Below the pieces are notes generated by a model. It was not told where the DNA came from. It did not search any database and was given only the letters and a program-made list of their open reading frames with translations. The position numbers and the translations under genes were made by a program. A DNA stretch of 64,000 bases from Tuwongella immobilis. GTDB taxonomy: Bacteria; Planctomycetota; Planctomycetia; Gemmatales; Gemmataceae. Positions 58,941 through 64,000 of the stretch are shown here, in pieces; within the stretch, counting starts at the first letter, position 1, and the number at the start of each line of letters is the position of its first letter. The stretch spans positions 186,001 to 250,000 of the forward strand of contig NZ_LR593887.1 of the NCBI RefSeq assembly GCF_901538355.1. Reading direction: 5' to 3'.

Positions 58941-59936
58941 ATGCTCGCCTTGCAATTCGATCGCTGTGGACCGCCAACCGAGGTGCTTCGGCTGGTCGAT
59001 TGTCCCGATCGTTCGCTCCGGCCTGGCGAACTCCGCATTCGCATGCACGCGGCACCCATCAACCCGTCCGATTTGTTGTATATTGCCGGCAACTATCCGT
59101 TACCCGCCCAACCGCCGTGCATTGCCGGATTTGAGGGCGTTGGCACCGTCATCGAATCCGGCGGGGGATTCCTCGCTCGCTGGCGAAAGGGGCAGCGCGT
59201 CGTCGTGCTCAGCCCAGAGGGAACTTGGTGCCAGCACGCCATTGCCCCCGCGCTCCGAGTCATTCCAGTCCCTGAAACGCTCCGCGATGAGCAAGCCGCC
59301 ACCTTCTTCGTCAATCCCATGACCGCGCTGGTGATGATCGAGCGCGTGCTCCGCCTGCGTCGTGGTCAATGGCTCGTGCAATCGGCGGCCAATAGTGTGC
59401 TGGGGAAGATGATCATTCGACTGTGCCGTAGTCGAGGAATCCACACGCTGAACCTCGTCCGCCGATCTGCGTCGATTCCCGAACTACTCGAAATCGGGGC
59501 GGATGCGGTGCTGCCATTGGATGCCGCCGGCGGAGAGGCGGCCATCCCCGACTTGGTCCGCCAACAAACCAAGGGCATCGGAGCCGCTGCCGGAATCGAC
59601 GCGGTCGGCGGTACCCTCGCCAGCACACTGCTGGAATCGCTCGCGCCGCGCGGCCGACTGCTGGTCTACGGCCTGCTCTCCGGCCAACCGATTGCCTTCA
59701 ATCCCCGATTGCTCATGACCCAGGGCAAGCAAATCGAAGGATTCTGGCTGGCCGAGTGGTTCCAGCGTCACTCGCCGTTGACCATGCTGGGACTCATTCG
59801 CCAAGTGACCCGCGGCATTCTGGCCGGAACCCTCGCGACTCCCGTGGCCGCGACTTACCCACTCGACGATTATTCCGCCGCGATTGCTCACGCCCAACAA
59901 TCCGACCGTGCAGGTAAAATCCTCTTCCGATTTTGA
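58941..59936 (+). CDS. Zinc-less MDR family reductase (quinone/enoyl-CoA reductase-like)
   Basis: AGGA nine bases before ATG 58941 (331 residues; the longer upstream frame lacks a ribosome site). The GroES-like domain (PPTEVLRL, PINPSDLLYIAGNYPLPAQPPCIAGFEGVGTVIESGG) and Rossmann domain (WLVQSAANSVLGKMIIRLCRSRGI) follow the MDR order. Its FEGVGTV and YPLP blocks resemble trans-2-enoyl-CoA reductase (MECR/Etr1). The structural zinc cysteines are missing. It reduces an enone, enoyl or quinone with NADPH by family analogy; the exact substrate is open. larB follows by 16 bases. Confidence 0.8.
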   Translation: MLALQFDRCGPPTEVLRLVDCPDRSLRPGELRIRMHAAPINPSDLLYIAGNYPLPAQPPCIAGFEGVGTVIESGGGFLARWRKGQRVVVLSPEGTWCQHAIAPALRVIPVPETLRDEQAATFFVNPMTALVMIERVLRLRRGQWLVQSAANSVLGKMIIRLCRSRGIHTLNLVRRSASIPELLEIGADAVLPLDAAGGEAAIPDLVRQQTKGIGAAAGIDAVGGTLASTLLESLAPRGRLLVYGLLSGQPIAFNPRLLMTQGKQIEGFWLAEWFQRHSPLTMLGLIRQVTRGILAGTLATPVAATYPLDDYSAAIAHAQQSDRAGKILFRF

Positions 59937-59952
59937 GAACGCGAGACGCTTC

Positions 59953-60723
59953 ATGACGCCCGACCAACTTCAGACGCTGCTTTCCGCGGTGCAAAATGGC
60001 ACCCTTTCCGTCGAGCAAGCCGCCAGCCAGTTGCACCCCACCGTCGGCGAGTTGGATTTTGCCACCGTCGATCTCCACCGACGTGACCGCTGCGGCTACC
60101 CTGAAGTCATCTTCGCCGAGGGGAAAACTCCCGAGTGGACCGCCGGAGTCGTCGAGCGATTACGCCAAGCCGGGCAAGATTGCTTCGCCACCCGCGTCAA
60201 CGACGATCAAGCTGCCTATCTCGCCACCCGATTTCCAGACGGCATCCAAGACCGCATCGGTCGCACCTTCTGGTACCCCCAATCGACCGAACCCCGCACG
60301 CTCGTCGGCAATGTCCTTGTTCTCACCGCAGGCACCGGCGATCTCCCCGTCGCCCATGAAACGCTCAATACCCTCACCGCCATGGGTGTGCAAAGCCAGC
60401 GCATTGTCGATGTCGGCGTCGCCGGCCTGCACCGCCTCCTGCGACACCTCCCCACCCTGCAATCCGCCGATGTCGTCATCGTCGTTGCCGGCATGGACGG
60501 AGCACTCCCCAGCGTCGTCGGCGGACTCGTCGATTGCCCCGTCATCGCCGTCCCCACCAGCGTCGGCTACGGCACCACCTTCGGCGGCGTCGCACCCCTA
60601 CTCACCATGCTCAACGCCTGCTCCGCCGGCGTCGTCACCGTCAATATCGACGCCGGCTTCAAAGCCGGCTACACCGCCGCCCTCATCGCCCGCCGTGTCG
60701 CAAAAAGAAATGTGAGCGAATGA
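59953..60723 (+). CDS. larB: Nickel-pincer cofactor biosynthesis protein LarB
   Basis: ATG 59953 gives 256 residues; upstream codons overlap the MDR gene. The C-terminal AIR carboxylase-like domain has VLTAGTGDLPVAHE, VVAGMDGALPSVVGGLVDCPVIAVPTSVGYG and GGVAPLLTMLNACSAGVVTVNIDAGFKAGY, the LarB signature. LarB carboxylates and hydrolyses nicotinic acid adenine dinucleotide as the first step to the nickel-pincer nucleotide of lactate racemase and relatives. larC, larE and larA are not in the window. The gene ends just before the structured repeat region. Confidence 0.9.
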   Translation: MTPDQLQTLLSAVQNGTLSVEQAASQLHPTVGELDFATVDLHRRDRCGYPEVIFAEGKTPEWTAGVVERLRQAGQDCFATRVNDDQAAYLATRFPDGIQDRIGRTFWYPQSTEPRTLVGNVLVLTAGTGDLPVAHETLNTLTAMGVQSQRIVDVGVAGLHRLLRHLPTLQSADVVIVVAGMDGALPSVVGGLVDCPVIAVPTSVGYGTTFGGVAPLLTMLNACSAGVVTVNIDAGFKAGYTAALIARRVAKRNVSE

Positions 60724-60762
60724 GTGTGTTGTTCGTGGGTGAAATGTAGGTGGTGTGTGGGT

Positions 60763-60798
60763 GTGGGGGGAAGTGTGGGAGTGGGGGGAAGTGTGGGA
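60763..60798 (+). repeat. 18-bp perfect tandem repeat, G-quadruplex-capable
   Basis: GTGGGGGGAAGTGTGGGA is repeated exactly twice. Together with GGG at 60759-60761 it gives at least four G3 tracts with loops of seven bases or less on the plus strand, about 40 bases behind the larB stop. Confidence 0.75.
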
Positions 60799-60990
60799 CG
60801 CTGTCCGTGTGGTGGCAGGGGCTCTGCCCCTGGAACTCTGGCCAAGGGAACGTGGTCCCCTTGGCGAACCCCGTCTTCGCTCCGGTCATTTTCCGAGACA
60901 GAATTTGTCTGCGACAAATCCCGCCTCGGAAAATGCTCGTCGCGGGGGGCCACTTTGGGCTGATCGGCGGGAGACTTCCGTTGGCTGACG
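60791..60990 (+). repeat. Structured repeat element, copy 1 (plus orientation)
   Basis: Order: GTGTGGGACGCTGTCC, hairpin CAGGGGC-TCT-GCCCCTG (60816-60832), hairpin GCCAAGGG/CCCTTGGC (60841-60865), CCCCGTCTTCGCTCCGG, then a long stem CATTTTCCGAG/CTCGGAAAATG (60887-60897 with 60925-60935) enclosing ATTTGTC-TGC-GACAAAT, then CTCGTCGCGGGGGGCCAC and GGCTGACG. It shares a 54-base identical stretch (60838-60891) and a further 18 bases with copy 2. Confidence 0.85.
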
Positions 60991-61016
60991 CCCCTTGCGC
61001 CGTGCTTGTGCGCGGG

Positions 61017-61238
61017 ATGGTGACACGCATTTGGAATGGCTTATTGGGGTGGCTTGATCCGACTCACACGCAGGCTGCCGATTCTGGTTCCAATTCGCGG
61101 AATCGAGTCAGATTGGTTGCGACCAGTGGAGTCGAGTCGATCGTCGATGGGCGTGATATGATTTCATCGGCAGCCGAATTGCGAAGATGGATCGCAAACC
61201 CCAATCGCACCATCCGCGACATCGTCAAAGTCGGCTGA
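61017..61238 (+). CDS. Possible small protein between the inverted repeats
   Basis: A 73-codon frame from ATG 61017 has a plausible protein-like C-terminal half (ISSAAELRRWIANPNRTIRDIVKVG) but no clear ribosome site, and no family is recognised. It lies exactly between the two repeat copies, as a cargo or a decayed gene might. Confidence 0.25.
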   Translation: MVTRIWNGLLGWLDPTHTQAADSGSNSRNRVRLVATSGVESIVDGRDMISSAAELRRWIANPNRTIRDIVKVG

Positions 61239-61256
61239 GGAGCACCCGAAACGGGT

Positions 61257-61435
61257 CGTCAGCCCACGGGAGTCCCCCGCCTGCAAGCCCCAGACGTGGC
61301 CCCCGCGACGAGCATTTATCGGGGTGAGCGGATTGTCGAAGACAACCGATCGCCCCGATAAATGACCGGAGCGAAGACGGGGTTCGCCAAGGGGACCACG
61401 TTCCCTTGGCCAGGGCGTGGGACAGCGTCCCACAC
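61257..61435 (-). repeat. Structured repeat element, copy 2 (minus orientation)
   Basis: The reverse complement repeats copy 1: GTGTGGGACGCTGTCC, hairpin GTGGGAC-GCT-GTCCCAC, the same GCCAAGGG/CCCTTGGC hairpin and CCCCGTCTTCGCTCCGG. The long stem is CATTTATCGGGG/CCCCGATAAATG (61313-61324 with 61353-61364) enclosing TTGTC-TTC-GACAA, then CTCGTCGCGGGGG and GGCTGACG. The long stem differs from copy 1 in sequence but is fully paired. Confidence 0.85.
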
Positions 61436-61506
61436 CACCACTCACCCAGACAGCGTCTCACACTCACATCTCTCACGAACCTGGCCCACTCTGCCGCAAT
61501 CCTGCA

Positions 61507-61531
61507 GGGCGGGGTGGGGGCGGGGTGGGGG
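61507..61531 (+). repeat. G-rich tract, G-quadruplex-capable, at the end of the fused spermidine synthase-like gene
   Basis: Runs of 3, 4, 5, 4 and 5 G separated by single bases (GGGC, GGGGT, GGGGGC, GGGGT, GGGGG) on the plus strand; on the gene strand it is a C-rich tract directly after the TAA stop. Confidence 0.75.
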
Positions 61532-64000
61532 TTAGCGATTTTCGGCGCGGGCGCGGAAGACTTCGGCCATGAGGTTATCGACGGGGGCGTAGCGATCGGT
61601 GAGTACGGGGGCGGGCCGATTTTGGAGGAGTGATTCCAATTTCTCGGCGGGAATCATGTGAGTCCAGGCCTCATCGTTGCCGTTCGCTTTGGCAATCTGT
61701 TGGATTTTCTCCATGTCTAATGGTTGATTGGAGGCATAAATCACATAGACGGAACGATCGGCGGTGTCCCAATCGGAATCGATTCCCAAGACGGTGACGT
61801 GCGGGAAGGTTTTCCGCAGGGTGTTGACCGATGCACGCCAGAGAAGGCCATTTTCGAGGGAATCGATGATCGAAAGCAGATAGACGCCATCATCTTGCAG
61901 GACGGATTTGAGGTGGTCGTTATATTCTTGAGTCATGAGGTGATACGGGACGGATAAATCGTTGACCGCATCTTGCATGATTAAATCATAATGACCTTTG
62001 GGTGCACGCTCGGCAATGAATTGGCGACCGTCCATGTTATGGGAAATAATCTTGGTATCCCGTGGGAGCAGTAGTTTATCGTAGGCAATTTCGGTGACAC
62101 CGGGGTCAATTTCGACGACTTCCATATCCACCTGACCGGGCAGCACCATTTCGCAATAGTAGGGGAAGGTATAGCCGCCGCCGCCGATGACCAGCACGGG
62201 GGATGGCTTGCCGTTGCGCTTGGCAATGGCGGCCCGCACCAGTTCGCCTTGGATTTCTTCGTGGGCGTAGTAGAGATATTGGGGGTCGCGGGTGAGGCGG
62301 TCTTCGGTTTGGCCGTTGGGCAGTGTGATCGTCTCTTTTTGGTACCGCACTTTCGAGTGAATGAGCATATCCAGGATCAATTCGCGTTCGATGATCCCTT
62401 CTTCGGTTGGGTCGGTTTCGGTCACGCGGATGGCGTAGTAATTGGTCTCCAAATCGTAATGCGGCAGCACGGTAGATTGCAGGGTGACGATGCCGGCGGT
62501 GAGTGCGCCGCTCATCAGACCGACGCCGAACAGCATGACCGCATTTTGCAGCATTTGCCCGATGATGATGGCCAGAATCGCCAGCGAGCAGGCCAAAATC
62601 AGCAGCAGTGGGAAGGTGCCCACTGAGGAGATGAGGACATACCCCGTGGCGAATGTGCCTGCAATTGCGCCCAAGGTGCTGACGGCGTAGATACTTCCGG
62701 TGATTCGGCCCGCGTGTGATACATCCGGCACACTGAGGCGGATCACCTGCGGGGAGACCATCCCCAGCCACATCATCGGCAGGAAGAATAGCCCGAACGT
62801 CCAGGCCATTACTCGATCGACGATGGACAACCCTTCAAGCGTCTCAGAATGCATAAACAGAATCGTGAGCACAATCGACAGCAGCACAAATAACCCGCCG
62901 AGCATCAGGGTGCCGCCCAGGACATAACGCCGCCGTTTTTCGGGGGAATCCTCGAACATCGGCTGCATGAGTTGGACGAGCAATCGCAGCCCGCCCATGC
63001 CAATGAGTCCGAGTTGGCCGCCAATCACGACCCGCACCCAGCGATTGGCGGGAATCGTTTCGGGATAATAAGTCGCCAGCAGCCCACCGACGCTGGGGCC
63101 GAGGAGCGACCCGGTCAGCGCGCCCCACATGAACCAGCCGCCCTTCGCCACCGAGAGCCAGATGCCGAAGGCAAACCAGCCTAGGCCGATCAGGAATCCG
63201 AGGCTTCGCACGGTCCAGGTGAGGCTGTATCGCCCCAATTCGCGGGCCCATTCGGTGTCCCAGCGATCATACAGCGTGGCGGGGGTCATTCCACGCAGCG
63301 ATTCCGGGGAGAATTGCGCCAAGAACAGGCCGAGAATTCCGCGGAGCAACATGGGGGCGAGCATGGCTCCCAGAAATCCGAACGCGAGAAATGCCATGGT
63401 GCGGCCACCGGCCATGACGCCGCGATCGGCCACGACGCCGCCGATGAAATTTCCGCTGGCGGTGCCAGCAAGCATCACGCCGATGATGCCCGTCCAGGTC
63501 CACAGCGACACACCCAGATAGGGTGCCAACACGCGAAAGCCGGCCAATTCCAACGACATGCCGCAGAAACTGGCGATGAATACGGTCAGATAGGCCGTGC
63601 GCAGTTTGAAGCCGGTCTGTTCGACGGGGGCTTCTGCGCGGATGCGTTCGCTGGAAATCAGATTCGGCATCGAGTCGGAATCATCGTTCCGTGCAGCGAA
63701 TCGCACGCCAATCCCCGCGAGTGCCAGGAGCACGGCGGTACCGATGGTGATGGTATCGGTAGTGAATTTCGCCATCAGCGTGAAGCCGGTGAGGTAATTC
63801 CCCAGCAGACAGCCCAGCGTGGAGACGGCAAACATCAGCCCGGCCACCCGCCCCGTTGCTTCCACCTTGGTGAGACAGACACGAATCGCCACCGGGGTGA
63901 CCAAACTCAATACGGTCGCGGGGATGAGGCAAACCATCGCAGAAAGCAACGGAATGCGTGCGCCCAGCGGGATCGATTGATAGAATGGACTTTGTCGGAT
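61532..64000 (-). CDS. Fused multi-helix membrane / spermidine synthase-like methyltransferase-fold protein (N-terminus outside window)
   Basis: The frame stays open to the right edge (17 more codons beyond the TTG at 63949), so the start is missing. More than 820 residues are visible. The first 500 hold about twelve hydrophobic helices in an MFS-like pattern (FAVSTLGCLLGNYLTGF; IFVSTLGAIAGTFATGYVLISSV-type repeats). The C-terminal 270 residues are a spermidine synthase-type domain: VLVIGGGGYTFPYYCEMVLPG, VEIDPGVTEIAYDKL, DGRQFIAE and YDLIMQDAVNDLSVPYHLMTQEY. The domain uses an S-adenosylmethionine-type fold; aminopropyl transfer in this fused family is unproven. A G-rich tract follows the stop. 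Confidence 0.85.
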   Translation of the reverse strand: MRQSPFYQSIPLGARIPLLSAMVCLIPATVLSLVTPVAIRVCLTKVEATGRVAGLMFAVSTLGCLLGNYLTGFTLMAKFTTDTITIGTAVLLALAGIGVRFAARNDDSDSMPNLISSERIRAEAPVEQTGFKLRTAYLTVFIASFCGMSLELAGFRVLAPYLGVSLWTWTGIIGVMLAGTASGNFIGGVVADRGVMAGGRTMAFLAFGFLGAMLAPMLLRGILGLFLAQFSPESLRGMTPATLYDRWDTEWARELGRYSLTWTVRSLGFLIGLGWFAFGIWLSVAKGGWFMWGALTGSLLGPSVGGLLATYYPETIPANRWVRVVIGGQLGLIGMGGLRLLVQLMQPMFEDSPEKRRRYVLGGTLMLGGLFVLLSIVLTILFMHSETLEGLSIVDRVMAWTFGLFFLPMMWLGMVSPQVIRLSVPDVSHAGRITGSIYAVSTLGAIAGTFATGYVLISSVGTFPLLLILACSLAILAIIIGQMLQNAVMLFGVGLMSGALTAGIVTLQSTVLPHYDLETNYYAIRVTETDPTEEGIIERELILDMLIHSKVRYQKETITLPNGQTEDRLTRDPQYLYYAHEEIQGELVRAAIAKRNGKPSPVLVIGGGGYTFPYYCEMVLPGQVDMEVVEIDPGVTEIAYDKLLLPRDTKIISHNMDGRQFIAERAPKGHYDLIMQDAVNDLSVPYHLMTQEYNDHLKSVLQDDGVYLLSIIDSLENGLLWRASVNTLRKTFPHVTVLGIDSDWDTADRSVYVIYASNQPLDMEKIQQIAKANGNDEAWTHMIPAEKLESLLQNRPAPVLTDRYAPVDNLMAEVFRARAENR

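Larger units (their letters stand above)
60724..61531. other. 808-base region without an assured gene, rich in inverted repeats and G-runs
   Basis: It separates larB (plus) from the convergent fused permease/spermidine-synthase gene (minus). It holds an 18-bp tandem G-rich repeat (60763-60798), two inverted copies of a structured repeat (60791-60990 and 61257-61435), a possible 73-codon frame between them and a second G-rich run (61507-61531). Translations across the repeats (for example with W-S-P-W-R-T-P-S-S-L-R-S) are by-products of the repeat DNA. Confidence 0.7.

Noticed and set aside
60750-61016. Coding reading across the first structured repeat
   Set aside because: The same peptide fragments appear from the other repeat copy in different frames, so the translation reflects repeat DNA; only the part after 61017 was kept as a weak candidate.

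Overview
The window looks like chromosomal DNA from a planctomycete, most probably a Gemmataceae-type organism (inference from gene content; no marker phylogeny was possible). The evidence is a DUF1559 pseudopilin-like protein, a DUF1592-group c-type cytochrome next to a DUF1552 protein, several Hanks-type Ser/Thr kinases with unusual partner domains, CRTAC/UnbV and FG-GAP proteins, and exported proteins that begin with the planctomycete 'LE.LE.R' (LEPR-XLL-like) segment. Base composition is moderately GC-rich, with GC-rich third positions. I see no rRNA, tRNA, CRISPR array, phage or classical IS transposase.

Layout. 1-10265 is one long minus-strand run: a pseudo-caspase membrane protein, a WD40 Ser/Thr kinase, an amidinotransferase-fold hydrolase, TadA, a PQQ propeller protein and an ABC permease cut by the window edge. 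10560-11510 is a DUF1559 protein. 11533-15421 is a minus-strand operon of a metallophosphoesterase, a CRTAC lipoprotein and a TPR protein. 15939-24031 is a plus-strand surface/export cluster: a glycosidase-like protein, an FG-GAP protein with a Tyr/Asp tail, and a trypsin-fold protease with FG-GAP repeats. 24209-25534 is a nucleotide-sugar dehydrogenase. 25773-28371 is a kinase plus a small membrane protein. 28544-31633 holds rpsA and a primary-type sigma factor. 31769-33361 is a HEAT membrane protein.

33630-35840 encodes a kinase-receiver-HD-GYP fusion. 35847-40135 (minus) carries a sugar epimerase-like protein, mutS, and an anti-sigma/STAS partner-switching pair. 40414 is a PfpI-like protein lacking its nucleophile. 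41051-42822 is miaA coupled to an FHA gene. 42892-47310 is a compact plus-strand operon: HAD phosphatase, deoxyhypusine-synthase-like protein, PfkB kinase, pnuC, nadR. 47423-51243 is the DUF1592/DUF1552 pair. 51501-56630 (minus) is a large AsmA-like protein followed by an LptF/G permease. Then come a DHFR-like reductase, cardiolipin synthase, an MDR reductase with larB, an 800-base non-coding stretch carrying two inverted structured repeats, and a fused membrane/spermidine-synthase-like protein cut by the right edge.

Functional themes are phosphorylation-based signalling (three kinases, FHA, STAS and anti-sigma, phosphatase, HD-GYP), cell-surface display (LEPR-type proteins), envelope lipid handling (AsmA-like, LptF/G, cardiolipin synthase) and pyridine nucleotide salvage (pnuC-nadR; LarB also consumes a nicotinate dinucleotide). 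The most unusual items are the kinase-REC-HD-GYP fusion, the DHS-like/HAD/PfkB set placed with NAD salvage, the pseudo-caspase next to a kinase, and the paired structured repeats at 60791-61435, whose apical stems differ in sequence but keep pairing.
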